Below are positions 1 to 11,752 of a stretch of 64,000 nucleotides of DNA, one piece after another. This stretch comes from Amanita rubescens. Taxonomy: Eukaryota > Basidiomycota > Agaricomycetes > Agaricales > Amanitaceae. The translations under genes and the position numbers were made by a program. The stretch spans positions 1,240,001 through 1,304,000 of the forward strand of contig WION01000004.1 of assembly GCA_015039365.1 (NCBI GenBank). Direction: 5' to 3'. Under the pieces are notes generated by a model. The model was not told where the DNA came from. It ran no database searches and was given only the letters and a program-made list of their open reading frames with translations. The stretch's first letter is position 1, and each line of letters begins with the position of its first letter.

Positions 1-1155
1 TGCCCCAACACAACCTGACATAAAGGTCACCATCATCATCGTGTTCTCATGCCGAGCTGCAAGGTGCCCTTCGACAAGCAGCACAATCGATAAAGGAAGG
101 GCAGCGATTGTAACGTAGTATTGCCAATCGTTCTTCGACAAGACAAGTCGGATTAACTGTAATGAAAATCCAGCCCAGAAAAACACGTCGAACTTGATGA
201 GGCATTCATATACTTGATAATTAGCATACATTCTCTTCTTTTGCCGGTCGGCTCCAAGTAACTTGTAGACTTTCCAGCCAAATTCATTGTAGATTTTCCA
301 GCCAAGAGCAATGTATGCAACCTCGGCTACAGAGATAACGACAGGTATTATAGTGGTGAGGACGGTGATAGGTATTTTTGCGAGTCCTTCTGTCCCGGTT
401 GACGTGGTAACGGAGGCTTTCATTTCGCCTATTTGAATGATTGCGTAGGCAAGGAATAGGGCGTTGAAAAAGCTGGTCGACGTTAGTTGTTATCATCTTG
501 GATACCGACATCAACTCACGTCAGACATATGAATTGCAGTGTATTCCGGGTGTATACGGCATGAACAGCCATCACGAACTGGAACACACTAAAGAGACCG
601 GTATGTCGGAACGTTATAATCAAGAGTAAAAAAGTGACGTACTGTGCAAAAGCGAAAATCGTAAGGTATGTTGGCATCGTCTGAGCCGTTTCACTCGCAG
701 AAGCAGCTTGCTGGATACGCAGAGCCAATTCTGCTTCCACGGCCAAGTCTACTGCAGTCTGTATGAGTACTGTAAGGACATAGAGGCGACATGCTAGTGA
801 TTCGGGGAGTATCTGTCAAGCAGTCAGACTTAGTCCTCGTTACGGGCGGCTCTCGGACCTTCTGCCAGAAGCTAACGTTGGCTTCCTTCGTCACATGCTG
901 AGGAGGATAGACCGTACGGGATGTACCTTGCGACAGATCGTCGGACTGCTTGACAGAGAAGTGGGTCTTGTGCGAACGGGGCGTGGAGGGACTACGGAGA
1001 TTCCCACCGAGAGAATCGACGGTATAGGTTCGATGATGTGCAGTCGGTGAATACGGAGTTACATTCTCGTCTAGCAGGTCATCATACGAAGCCTTGAAAT
1101 CATCTTGCGTTGGTGTTATAAGGTCTGACGGACTGTCTAATGAGTAATGAGGCAT
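1..1155 (-). CDS. Multi-spanning membrane protein, 3' end outside window
   Basis: The gene starts at the ATG at 1155 and runs off the left edge. A soluble head of about 95 residues, rich in Ser, Thr and Pro, is followed by at least six hydrophobic segments. I splice the head (ending ...FWQK) to an exon beginning ILPES near 814, with further introns near 600-655 and 470-520. Hydrophobic stretches are visible around CRLYVLTVLIQTAVDL, the TYLTIFAFA region, the VFQFVMAVHAVY region, FFNALFLAYAI, PITVLTTIIPVVISV, FFWAGFSLQLIRLVL and YYVTIAALPLSIVLLV. The layout resembles fungal 7-TM proteins of unknown function. A short internal duplication (GWKIYNE/FGWKVYK) precedes a basic loop. Its neighbour PTH2a lies upstream on the same strand, 147 bp away. 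The function is not known, and the membrane topology is an inference. Confidence 0.75.
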
Positions 1156-1302
1156 TGTGCTGGAGTTCGGATGCTCGACCCGCCAGTGGCCAGTGTTGAA
1201 ACGAAGGTGGTGCAAAGGAGGGGTAGTAGTACTAGTACGAGACGACGACAGCCGCGGTTGTCCGTGTTTGCCGTTGTTGTATACTACTAGTTACACTACT
1301 CC

Positions 1303-2199
1303 TTACAGCAACCGCAACTTGCCCGTAATTCGGTTTATTAACCTTGCAGGTCCTGAGCACAGATTTCATTACCACTTTGTTTTAGATAATCCATCTACCT
1401 ACCTGCAATGCCAAGAACCGTTCTAGACCCCGCTGCTATCTGAGTTCTGCCACTAGAGCACCTTTTATGACCAGACCATTGTACAAAATTGAATGCTTAC
1501 GCGTCTTGTATTGAACGAGTGTATAGGTTGAGGCTTTGCGCCCGTGCCTGTAACGCTAACAATTCTTTCTCATCTGAACAACGAAGAGCTACTTTCGTTT
1601 CCCTGCCAAGACTTTTGTCACAATAGACCTTGAATGTATTGGATTCTGATTTACCCAGAGCGTTCCCATTCACGAAGAGCCTTTTTTTTCATTCTGGTGA
1701 GATTCACCCTCTCCTAGTGTCGTGGTGCATACCTTCAGATTTGTATTTTGCATAGTCTTGTAGCAAGCAAGGGTGGCATGCCTGGTCATCAAATTAAGAA
1801 TGAATCCATCACGCATGAGGACTTACGAGCACCTATATCCGATACATACGTAAATCGGAGTTGATGAAATGTCAGCTAATGCAGATGGCAGCTCACTGTG
1901 CGGCAATCTTCCCTGCGCTCATCCCTAGGTCCGACCGCACCACAAGGACCTAATATAGGTCAATTGATGCTTCCTCGAACTGAAGAGAACGCGCGTTTAC
2001 CAATTTGTATTCATCTTCTGCGTTTTCAGGTTCAGCACTTATTGCTCGGATATTACTGAGTTTGGAGCTGCGGCCAGCCCAGTATCCAATACACAACGAA
2101 CTGGCTATCAATGCAAAGTATGCTAATGCTGCAGTGAAGGTCAGCAAGAATTCTACTCAGAGCGAAAACGAACTGGTTACAGTCGGCGCTGTCCGGCAT
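1303..2199 (-). CDS. PTH2: Peptidyl-tRNA hydrolase 2, copy a
   Basis: The enzyme cleaves the ester bond of peptidyl-tRNA released from stalled ribosomes, and family members are often anchored to membranes by an N-terminal helix. Spliced by me, it reads a start MPDSAD, a TM helix (LAYFALIASSLCIGYW), an acidic linker ending DEYKL, then [65 protein letters not shown] and the C-terminus ITGKLRLL. These are the Pth2 signature blocks in order and at the usual spacing. Eight or more exons are needed, including a 6-nt exon at 1827-1832. The acceptor before ALREWE is an unusual A-rich AAAAAAG. The 5' exon is only 19 nt. A diverged paralogue lies at 18731-19617. Identification is firm and some splice borders are inferred. 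Confidence 0.88.
1827..1832 (-). other. 6-nt microexon of PTH2a
   Basis: The six bases GTGCTC sit between an acceptor (GATATAG) and a donor (GTAAGT). They join a split Gln codon to a split Ser codon, giving the conserved AAQ-CSHA junction of Pth2. Skipping them keeps the frame but deletes two residues of a conserved motif. Confidence 0.75.
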
Positions 2200-2939
2200 T
2201 CTTGAATTGTGCCGGAGAAGATATTGAACTTCCTAGTAGCAGTCACCGCCACCATGACCATGCTACCGTTTTCAACGCACATTTCAGATAACTATTTCGC
2301 CGCTCTGCCACATGATTTCATCGCAGCGACTGCGCTTCTGGCATTTCACGTACAAGATCTCCCGTCCTATCCGGGCCTTACACTGATTCCAAGGTCCGCT
2401 GACCAGATCTTGGCACAATCATAGGCCGAAACATCCTTCAACTTACCGATGGCATGGTTTCATTTTCAGAACACGGAACTTGTTACCATGCAGAAAATTG
2501 TCTTGATATGCCTGACCAACTGAAAATTCCCAAGCCGCTGGCTGAACACCAGAAACTTGCCATGCCACAACGTTCCTACATCGCACATGATTAAACCTTG
2601 TCCTACACGCTTAACGGTTATTTCCTATACAGGCTAATTGAGGGGCAATCAGCTTCAGGGATCCAAGCTAGACCCGGACTTTCTACACCGATTTTAACTG
2701 CACATTGATCACTAGGTCAGATCTGACCGCGCACAAGCACTCTCTGCCTCCAATTTAACGGCCGAAATCTAATCAGCGCGTATACCTCCTGATGTCTGGT
2801 CATATACGGTGTTCCGACATCCCGAATGTCGTAAATTAACCCGGAAGCATTGCCATTATCAGCGTGAAAGAGCTATTCTCGATGGTATTTGAAGACCTGG
2901 CATTAGTTCTGTTACATCCAGTCCCCGTCCACATCCTGA
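2200..2939. other. Intergenic, divergent promoter region of PTH2a and MFS gene
   Basis: About 740 bp between the divergent starts of PTH2a and the transporter. The short open frames here have no recognisable content. Part of the 3' end could hold an upstream exon of the transporter, whose start is unsure. I see no RNA gene. Confidence 0.5.
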
Positions 2940-5516
2940 ATGTCGACTCTCCTACGGCCAGTGGTAATAGAGGGCCCATGCCAGACCAGCCTCAGAGGCA
3001 GACGTCGCAGTTCTATTCATCCTTTTCATGGTACCCCTTTCTTATTCAAAACCTCAACATCGCAGGCAGATGATGTCGCTGTCTTCGATGGACCAACCGC
3101 CGTGGATCCCCCGGAGGCTGATTCTCTTGGATTCAATACTATTCAGACTCTTCCGCCAACGAATCCTTCTTTTCCTTCGAATGCTCACCTTCCTGACTTA
3201 GCTACGAAATTTACGATTCCTCGCCATTCGGACAGAAATACACCCCCTGTTGACGTTTACACGCCAACAACACCATCTCCCACTATACCAAGCCCCGGCC
3301 CGAAAGCATTCGTTTCTGAACCAATTCCTGCAAATGCACGTAATCTGCAAAAATTAGAACGCCTGAGATGGCGTTTAGTAGCTGGCTCTCTCACGTTTTT
3401 CTTATGTGGATGGGGCGACGGAGGTGCGTCACATCAGTGCTTTCTACATCATCAAATTGACTATCACATAACAGTGACTGCGACCGTCTTACCATGTTCG
3501 TATTTGCAACCCCGGATCTCTATCGTACTCATCGTTCCACAGACTTTATGACAGACTTTCATTTGAGCTCTATGACCTTGTCTCTTCTCTATCTCGGCAG
3601 CACATGCGGGTCGGTTACACATCAATTCAATTGTCTCACTTGTGATCTTACGCCCTGCTTTAGATTTGCGTCCGGATCATTCATTGTTGAACGTTTGTTG
3701 AACTTTCTCGGGAAGATCGATTATGAACAATCTCGGATGTGGCCATTGCCCACATCGTCGACATTATTAAAATACACGGTCAAAGAAAAATCGAAGGATG
3801 GCACTCTACACTCAGCTGCCCGGGCCAGATTTTCTGTGCTAATCATAGGTTGCGTCCTGCATACGTCTTTTTTCGTCATCATGGCATCTCGGAGCGGATT
3901 CCCCGCTATGTTTGTTGCATATGGCATCGCAGCCTTCGCTAGGGCAATGTGGACCGGTATGTAAGCTCTTACCAGCGCATTATATAAACTGACCATTGCA
4001 GCTCCACTGTATGTGTTGATGTAAGCCTGGAACTCGACCTAACATTGCGAACAGGAACTGTGTACTTTGCGCAAGGTCCGAAGCATTCTATGGCAATTTC
4101 TTACGGGCTCTGGAGTAAGCCTTGCTTCACGATTGGACCTTAGCGCTCACCTTCTACCTAGGTCTGGGAGGTGTTTGTGCACCGTTAGCCGCTCAAGCTG
4201 TAGTCGCAAAAGGGATTCCTTGGCCACAGTTTTACTATGGTTCCTTGGTCATTTCGGGTCTCAATTTCGTGTTCCTTCTTTTAACTTATCGACCGACTGA
4301 AAACGAGCTTTTCGAAGAGCGGCGTGCAGCTGCGAAAACCAAAAAAGAGGCATCTGATGATTATTTCTCGGGGGCACCTTTCGCGGTAGCTGAGGATGGC
4401 TATTCTCCGCCCGCAGCCTCCACGGAAATGACGCCTCGAAGACAGCATAGTATGGCGATGTATTTCATTCATATTAACTTGACGACGATTGATTTTTTGC
4501 ATTTATAGCTGTTTGGCTTACACTTTCGTTGCCCCTTTTCTGGATCTTCGCGATAGCGGGCACGCTATATAGCGGAAGGTTCGTAATACCTTTCTTGAGA
4601 AGCTTGTCAGAGGTAATGACTAGAGGCCAGCGAAACATGTACCGTCAGCTTTGTGCGCCGGTTTGCTTCATAAGGATTATTTTTATTGAACCTAAAATCC
4701 CACATCATAGATGGTCACTTACCTATTGCAGGCCAGAGTATGTCAATTTTCACGACATTTTATCAAACTAACGTTTTTGAAGAACGCGGATCCGAATTCT
4801 GCTGGTTATGTTACGTCAGGGTTCTGGGGAGGGATTACCATTGGAAGGTTTTTGTCTGGTTATGTGTCTCGACGGTGAGTTGCCATCCAGCGTTTCGGAT
4901 TCATCGCGTAAATATTCCATTAGCTTTACTTATACCCAACGAAAATACATCATACAGGCGAATCTGTAAGCAGAGGTCCAATTAGAGTCAGGCGTCTTGA
5001 TCACTGAATCGTTGCAGCGGTCTGCTGTTTCCCAGATGTTCCGCTCAATACGCTTACCTTTGCCAGTTCTCGCCTTCGTTTTTCATCTTCTTATCTGGCT
5101 CACGAAAAGTGTTTTTGTCAACGCGTTTTGCGCAAGCATCATTGGTCTCCTCTATGGACCTATTTATCCCGGTCTTTTGAGCATGGCGACGGAAGTACTT
5201 CCAGATGAAGTGCACCTTGTCAGCATGTCTCTGATGTATGTTTATTCATCCCGGAATAATATTGATATTAATGGCAATTTTTTTCTATAGAGCCACGATG
5301 GCGAGCGCTGGAAGTGGTGAGCTACCCGTTTCTACGTGTCCTGAATTTTATTGAACGCCTGCAGCTCTGCTTCCGTTCGTATTAGGAACGGTAATGAAAG
5401 TTAAAGGGACGTACGCCATGAACTACATGGCAGTACCTTTGGCAGTAGTTTTCGCTACCATCTGGGCATTCCTTCCATCGCGAGTGCCTGCTAATCGCGT
5501 TCGTCGGAGTATCTAA
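2940..5516 (+). CDS. Major facilitator superfamily transporter
   Basis: An integral membrane carrier of the MFS fold; the substrate cannot be told from sequence. A cytosolic head of about 140 residues rich in Pro and Thr leads to RLRWRLVAGSLTFFLCGWGD (TM1), then LSSMTLSLLYLGSTCG (TM2), FSVLIIGCVLHTSFFVI, and the YFAQGPKHSMAISYG block with LGGVCAPLAAQAVV. There is a central hydrophilic loop (about 4290-4450), then VWLTLSLPLFWIFAIAGTLY, GYVTSGFWGG with ITIGRFLSGYV, and a last pair ending in FATIWAFLPSRVP. About ten short introns are needed. The overall pattern (long N-tail, GxWGDG in TM1, middle loop) recalls fungal Bsc6-type MFS proteins, which is an inference. The start is uncertain: 2940 is the in-frame ATG, but an upstream exon is possible. 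The stop is at 5514-5516. Confidence 0.78.
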
Positions 5517-5767
5517 TTTCGCTTGTTTTTAATGTTGTACCCAGCCCTCTGCTCCTTATTCCTAGACGTCTATTTATATGATATTACTGTGATACCACAG
5601 CGCAGATGAACAAGTGAATCAAAATATGAACTCAATTAAGACACGAAACTGGATGTTGCTTCGTTAGTTTATGGATTGCTCGATAGCGATATTCAACGAC
5701 AGATATACACCGTATATGGATACGACAAGGGAATTAGCGTGCAAAAATCAGAGATACGAAATAAAAG

Positions 5768-7367
5768 TCAAGTGCTGTCAGTATCGGTGGATGATCCGGT
5801 CTCGTCGCCACCGTCTACAGCTTCACCAGAGGAGTTCAGGATGGTTGTACCAAGGCAGAGAAGCAAACTTACCCATGGAATAATCTGCTACGTGTATTAG
5901 AGGTGGAGTGGGACGTCTGGGTGGCCCGATTCCGGGTGCTCTGCTTCGGATGCTCTTTCCATTCCCAATGACCCTTGCTGCAATGTTTGGACTCTGTGAG
6001 AAGGACGAAGATGCAGGTGTGGTCGCTGTCACCCCGTCTGGCGAGGATGATCGGGAAGAAGTAGGTGTAGCGGATCGTTCAAAGAGAGACGTCGATGATT
6101 CGCGCAGTTTGGACGGGATTTTCGTCTGGGAATTTGGGGAAGGAGAATAATGCGACTTGCAAATCGAATTAGATAGCTCAACAGAAACGTGGTATCTAAA
6201 GACCTTACAGCGGGCGGCACGACTGATGTTTCTGAATCAGCCAGAACTCTAGATACAGGAGACCCATTTCCTGATAGCCTGCTTTTCTTGGGCCTTTTAT
6301 TTGGAGAAACTTGCGGCGAGCCAGGCTATATAATCATTTGAATTTTCTGCAAGAACTGAGAAATGCAATTCTCCACACCCGTTTCCGTTTCAAATCAAAT
6401 TCAGCCTCGTCTATTGCCAACATCAACATGAAGTTTACTGTAGGAATGAATGGCGCACCAATTGCTTTGTTCTTCGACTTGGCTTTGCCCTTTGCTGCGG
6501 GCTTGTCATCGGACATGGTGCCAGCTTCGGAGGCAGGTGAATCGGAACGTAGGATCTCTGAGTTTTGCCTGTGTTATAAGGTTAGTGACACACTTCAACG
6601 ATGGTTCGTGTCCACGACCACTCACTTCTTGACGCTCGCATTTGCACGCACAGCGCCACGCCGCGCCGTCGCGAGGCCCATACATGTGCTGAGGTGCGGA
6701 GCATACCGATGTGGCGCAAGCTGTATTTAGAGCCGGAAGAACCGGAGAAGCCTGACTGAGCATCGATGTAGTACAATGAATGGCTATGGAACTTGCCTGT
6801 CGACCGCAGTTGACGCATTCGAGAAGGTTCGTTCCGTCCGACTTTGAACCAGCGCTTCCGGTTGGCGTGCCCGTCTCCGTTTCCGCGGTGAGCTTGACGT
6901 CAGTTGGAAAAGGGGTATCTGCCCTGGATGGTGGAACTATGTTCGATGGCCCAGGCACATGTACTATCCAAATGGACCCAGAATATGATATGTGGTTGAA
7001 GGCAGAAACGTGAGTTCCAAAGCAACGGATACATATATTGGATTACATACCAGCCTGGCATCTATTCCCCCCAAATCCACATTAAACGCATAGAACCAAT
7101 ATGGAAGTGACCGGAGCGCAGAAGTCAGCAGCCCGAATGGAGAGAAGATCATACAGGGGGCTTACCGGGTATGACATACGTTACATACTACCCGACTCCT
7201 GGAGATCTCCTGGTGTGACTGCAAGGCTGCATCCATTGCCAGGTCGTCAATCATAGCCCGCAATATGCGAGCCGCCTGAAAGCATTCACATCACTAACAA
7301 TTCAGAACTAAACAAGGGATTGACTTACCAGTGCGCTCATTGCATCCTCCCGCTCGGACTTGGGCAT
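5768..7367 (-). CDS. SGF11: SAGA-associated factor 11 (Sgf11)
   Basis: A subunit of the SAGA histone H2B deubiquitinase module, acting in the nucleus. Spliced from nine short exons, it begins MPKSEREDAM at 7367. It has the N-terminal helix (ILRAMIDDLAMDAALQSHQE), a CxxC-containing stretch VCNVCHTRC, a linker, then the Sgf11 zinc finger CVNCGRQ / LAPHRYAPHLSTCMG (C2HC with CxxC, H, C). A basic and Ser/Pro-rich tail ends near DGGDETGSSTDTDST. The tail carries KRPKKSR, typical of a nuclear protein. Two odd features are an 11-nt exon (7051-7061) and a GC-AG intron (6721-6796) that splits the zinc finger. The stop TGA lies at 5768-5770, convergent with the MFS gene about 250 bp away. I rate the family assignment as strong. 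Confidence 0.88.
6721..6796 (-). other. GC-AG intron inside the Sgf11 zinc finger
   Basis: The donor reads GCAAGT and the acceptor ATACAG. Removing this intron joins ...CVNCGRQ to LAPHRYAPHL, rebuilding the C2HC finger exactly. GC-AG introns are a known minor class with otherwise normal donor consensus. Confidence 0.75.
7051..7061 (-). other. 11-nt microexon of SGF11
   Basis: Eleven bases read on the minus strand lie between acceptor GAATAG and donor GTATGT. They complete the motif CHTRC and join phase 2 to phase 1, which no single-intron model of the region achieves. Confidence 0.7.
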
Positions 7368-7843
7368 GTCGAGCCGTTAGCAAAGAGACCTGAAAGGCTG
7401 CTACCCTGTCGAGCGGTTGGTGGCGGTGCGCGCTTCAGGCCAGCACAAGCGCGGGGATGCTATATTTCGCGACTCTCTCAGAGCAGTACTATTCCGGCAC
7501 GTGGCGATTGTACAAACTGAAACTAAAAATAATAACTATTTCATCGATCATCGTCAGTGGTAACGTTAAAAGTGACATGAACTTTCTGCTACCCTGCCTA
7601 CTAATGCACAAACCGACGTGCACGGATGCCGGTACTCGCGGCCCCAATCTTGTCGGTAAACTTTGCACCAATCTACGCAACAGTCGTTACATTCGTTAGA
7701 TCAAAAATTCGTAATCCATAATTTGCATGCGACTAACACCAATAGAAAATGGTATAAGAGTAAGCAGAGAAGAAAGAACATAGCGAGGAACGTTATGGGT
7801 GAAAGATTATTCTACGGGACGCTATTATACTTGCTTGCATTGT
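7368..7843. other. Intergenic between CBS/PB1 gene end and SGF11 start
   Basis: A 476-bp stretch that contains the SGF11 promoter. It has only short, composition-driven open frames, and no gene or RNA is recognised. Confidence 0.5.
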
Positions 7844-10198
7844 CTAATATCTTGGAGATGTCAAACGCGAAATGGTGAAGACGCCAACGATGACGGCTGC
7901 AAGCACGCCGATACTTGCAGGCAATAGTAGATCCTTTGGAATTCCAAAAACTTCTTCCGGTTGTTGACGAGTCAGGGGTTGCGGTGCAGGGACCTCTGGA
8001 GTTGCGATAGGCGTGGGTTTCTCCACTTCCTTGACTTCCTGTTGTACTGGCTCCGGGATGTCCGCCACCTTGGTCTCCTTCTTGTCTGCTTCTGCTTCTG
8101 CCCAACCTTTTCCTCCTTGTATGTGCAGCACAACACGGTCTGTACCGCCGGCGCGAGCAATCTTTACGGCATCCGTTACATCGTTGTCAGAAGTAATAAT
8201 AACGGTGTCACCGTCCGTGTCGGTGTAAGATAGGAGGAAGTCGTTGGGATCGGGGGATGCAGCGCCCTCGGAAGACTTCAACTCGGTGAAGAATGGATCA
8301 GTCGCGAGCTTCCCAGCGACAATCTCACGAAGGTGTTCAACATCGTCATGACGCGACTGGAAGCGATGAGTGCGACCACTTGGAGTGCGGAACTTGAATA
8401 CATAGGTTCCATCGTCAACAGGCAAAGGTGCAGCACCGCCGGGTATAGTAACACCTTTCGTACGAGCGTAACTTTCCAAAACAGATCCAGAGTCCTCGTC
8501 CACAACTGAAGCAGAGTCATTCGGGTGAACCTCTGAATAAGGCGATTGTTGCAAGTGCGAAATATCTCCGACTGATGGGTGCGAGCGGAGGTCTGGATGA
8601 TGCGAGCCGGATAACATCGACTCCGTCTCCTCATGGCCTATAGAGTCGAAGAAGCGGCCCCACATGGGACCTCCTTCGTTCTCCGATGTCAAATTCTCTC
8701 CAGCCATGGCATTCATCTATGAAAGGTTAAGAACCACGGATTAGCGTTGTCAACAGCAAAGGCTCACCTGCTCAAGAGTGGCATAAGTCAACTTGAGAAC
8801 GTCAACAATGGCCACCAATCGACCGTCGGATTCTAAAACGGGTAAGTTGAGATAATGCCCGTCTTTCATCCTGTTAATTAAAATTCCAAACTCAGTTGAC
8901 AAGCGAACTCACTGTGCATCTTTTTCAATGCATCATGGACACTCAATGTCGGCGGCGCCGTGTCTGGGTGGGGTGTCATGACACGAACGACGCTACACCT
9001 TCCGGCATCCAACCCGGCAGCGATGACGCGGAGAACAACATCCTTGCTGGTGAAAATCCCCGCAATCCTGGGGTGGGCAGTAGGCGTGGCAGGACTCGGT
9101 TGTTCCATAACGCATACAGCCGTTGTTCTTCTCTCCTTCATGAGTTTGGCGACTTCGCGGACGGTCGTCTTAGGTCCAACCGTTGCAGGTTGGGTACGTG
9201 AATCCATGACGGTTGTCAAATCAGGCAGAGCCGTCTTCTCGCGCAACTTTTCTGCCCAAGCCAGCATAGCGGTCGCTTGAGGATTGGAACCCACTGCGCC
9301 GAGTTCAGATTGCACGCCGGCCATTGCTGTGAATAGCTGCTCCGAAGCAGCAGAGCTCCTTTCAACTTTGTCTAAAGCTTCGTGAAATACCTTTGTGATG
9401 TCGAGCAAACCGACAACGTTTCCTTCCTCATTACAGACAGGCTAACGTAGGATATGAAAGTAAACAGATGGCTCCACGAGGCACAAAACGCGACTTACAA
9501 GATGCCTAAAGTGCCTCGAAACCATGAGCTCCAAAGCCTCGGTCGCGCTGGTTGTGTCGCGAGTGACCATAGGGTTCCTGGTCATAATCTGGTGCACATG
9601 CGTTGAATGAGGGTCCAACCCTTCTGCGGTAACCTGTCATGACATTGTCAGGCAATAAAGATTAGCTAGCCAGACTAGACGTACTCTGTATGCTAAATCT
9701 TTCGCGGTAAATATACCACTCAATCCTTCCTCGTCATCAACGACAAGTACACAGTCGGTCCTCTTAGCAGCGCACAGCTGACTAGCCTCAGCCACGGTAA
9801 TATTCTCGGGAACCGTCAATGCAGGTGAAGGCTTTAGGGCAGCGACAGTGCCTTTCGCAGCCGAGGGTTTACCACCGCGCTTCGACGAACGTTGGTGGTG
9901 TGTCATGGATACTGTTCGTTTTCGAGCCAATTCAGACTCTATTTTTTTTCGAATTGCCTACGCAAAGATTAAAGACGCGACGATGCCGACTGGACGAAGA
10001 GCGCACCTCATCCTTTCGGGATTGTTTTTTCCGAGTATCGAACGAAGAGTTACTTTGGTGTCCAGACAAAGTCGACATTGTAACGGAGTCAGAACGATGT
10101 GAGTGATGACGGGCAGGGGATGGTGAAGAAGGACGGAGGTGATCTGGTAGGGGAGAAGCGGGGCGTAGGTTGGAGGAGGGAACTGGTATACGGGACAT
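7844..10198 (-). CDS. CBS-domain and PB1-domain protein with C-terminal membrane anchor
   Basis: A predicted regulatory protein. CBS pairs bind adenine nucleotides and PB1 domains mediate pairing between proteins. Domains in order: a Ser/Pro-rich head (MSRIPVPSSN...), first CBS pair (VPENITVAEASQLCAA, VVDDEEGLSGIFTAKDLAYR, HQIMTRNPMVTRDT, VVGLLDITKVFHEAL), second CBS pair (DSRTQPATVGPKTTVREVAK, RIAGIFTSKDVVLRV, VVRVMTPHPD, LPVLESDGRLVAIVDVLKL). An acidic linker and a PB1 domain (TYVFKFRTPSGRTHRF to VVLHIQGGKGW) follow, and the protein ends in a hydrophobic helix (LLLPASIGVLAAVIVGVF) near the C-terminus. This order matches the fungal CBS/PB1 family that includes fission yeast Mug70. There are about five introns. 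The tail helix suggests a tail-anchored protein facing the cytosol, which is an inference. Confidence 0.88.
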
Positions 10199-10359
10199 AC
10201 TCACTATTTACCTAATCGGGTCATTGCCTAACACATTGCTTAAAATAACATGAATTCCACTTCTTGGCCATTGACCAAGAATCATAATTACAAATGGATA
10301 ACAATCTTGGGAGGAACATTACAACTCTCTTATAGATATTCCTTACAGCCAGTGTCACT

Positions 10360-11495
10360 CTATCGACGCCCTGCCGCCGGTGTCGCAGGGTTTTGCACCA
10401 ACGTAGAACCTGCCCATCTGGAAATAACCATCTTTACTTTATCCCATATCTGTTTCGCGACAGGGGGTGTACCCGGCTGATTGATATACTTCTCGGCACG
10501 GGTGACCGTGAAGCCGATCGCCTCTCGGGTAAACGCCGAATGGTGGTAGCGTTGGCGCAAAAAGTGCGCATAGATCAACGGCGACAAGAACGAATTTTGG
10601 AGAAGGATGGCACCAAGGACTACGCGAAGAAGGATAACCACTTCAGTGTAGGCAACAACACGCATAGCTCCGTCATAATTATCTATATAGAGGATCAGCA
10701 ACCCAAAGCGCACGTTTGTTCTGGCTACTCACTTTTGACCCAAACCTGAAGCGTTTTCGCTAATGGGTGTGGCTGAGGAGTCCCTCCGCCAGTAGTAGGC
10801 GGACCAGGAGGTAGAATTTGGGGTAAGAGTGTGGTGCGTGCGAACGTCAAGGCATGGAACAAGGAGAAAATCGTATATGGAACGAGTGCAACTGCATTAT
10901 GCATCAATCAGGAAGCGTAGCAAACGTCTAACACTTGATACGCACGGGCAACCGGTTTTGAAGAGTACCAGAACATAGCGAGTATAAAATACTGGACATT
11001 CTGTACCAGGTATTAGCACCGAAGCAGGCGTCAATGCAGGACCATATACCTCGTCAAGTATGGCGCGTCGGAGCCACGCTCCATTAGGTTGAGGAGACTG
11101 TAGGTTACCGATTAGTATGATACACGTCATGACATGAAAAATGTCACACGAACTCCCAACGACTTGCTATAAAAGATAAACCAGAATGGTCAACGGCGGT
11201 AATGCATTGCGAGTAACAGCTTAACTCACTGGCAAACGATTGCATAACTAATGAGAGCCCCAAAGAAACATGCTGAAAAAGAATGCCACCGTGAGATGGT
11301 CATATATGCGTCAAGAAGCAGCCCATACTTTTATACCACCATGGAGCAGCCTTGAGCGCAATTGCAGCTATGAAGTATCGAACGGCGGAAATCAACAGGA
11401 TGAAATGGCCGGATGCCCAGAGATAGTGCTACAGTCGGACACGTTGTCGTCGGTTTTCATCACAATCAAAACTTGCGCACCTGAGACGTGGCCAT
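10360..11495 (-). CDS. Pom33 / TMEM33 / Tts1 family nuclear envelope protein
   Basis: A membrane protein of the endoplasmic reticulum and nuclear pore membrane that shapes ER tubules and helps pore complexes assemble. From ATG 11495 the spliced product reads MATSQHYLWASGHF with first TM LLISAVRYFIAAIAL, then CFFGALISYAIVC, a hydrophilic stretch, and YFILAMFWYSSKPVA. The family-typical LVPYTIFSLFHALTFARTTL comes next, then a Pro/Gly-rich loop, AYTEVVILLRVVLGAILL, and an amphipathic C-terminal part. That is four main hydrophobic segments, as expected for the family. Six introns are needed, one flanking a short exon of about 19 nt near 11145-11165. The length is close to 280 residues. Confidence 0.85.
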
Positions 11496-11752
11496 TGGCG
11501 AAGAAACCTGTAGTGGTTCTCTAACACTCGAAGTGAGCGATATTCTTGATACAAAAAGGTCCGAGTCGAAGTTCGAGAGTCGCGCGGCGAGATTGTGGAA
11601 GGAAGAAACTACGTCTCAACACAACGTGTATAACGTCACGTTCACGTGTATTATCTCTCACGACCAAAAACGCGGTATTTCTAAACGTAGTAGTCTGTAG
11701 TACGGTATGCATCATGGTAATTAGATCGCCTTGCTGCAGCCAGGCCATCTAC

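Noticed and set aside
691..1426. Long open frames overlapping the 7-TM gene start, including a plus-strand frame at 1157-1426
   Set aside because: The minus-strand head exon plus PTH2a's last exons explain the region; the plus-strand frame is antisense to PTH2a coding exons.
1681..1700. Frameshift in PTH2a at the A8 run
   Set aside because: An acceptor at the end of the A run (AAAAAAG) joins NLK to ALREWE in phase with the exact family spacing.
1950..2205. A free-standing 65-residue one-helix membrane protein
   Set aside because: It is the membrane-anchor exon of PTH2a; the downstream exons complete a normal Pth2.
9819..10106. Plus-strand frames at the 5' end of the CBS/PB1 gene
   Set aside because: Antisense to its first exons; no splice-consistent extension.
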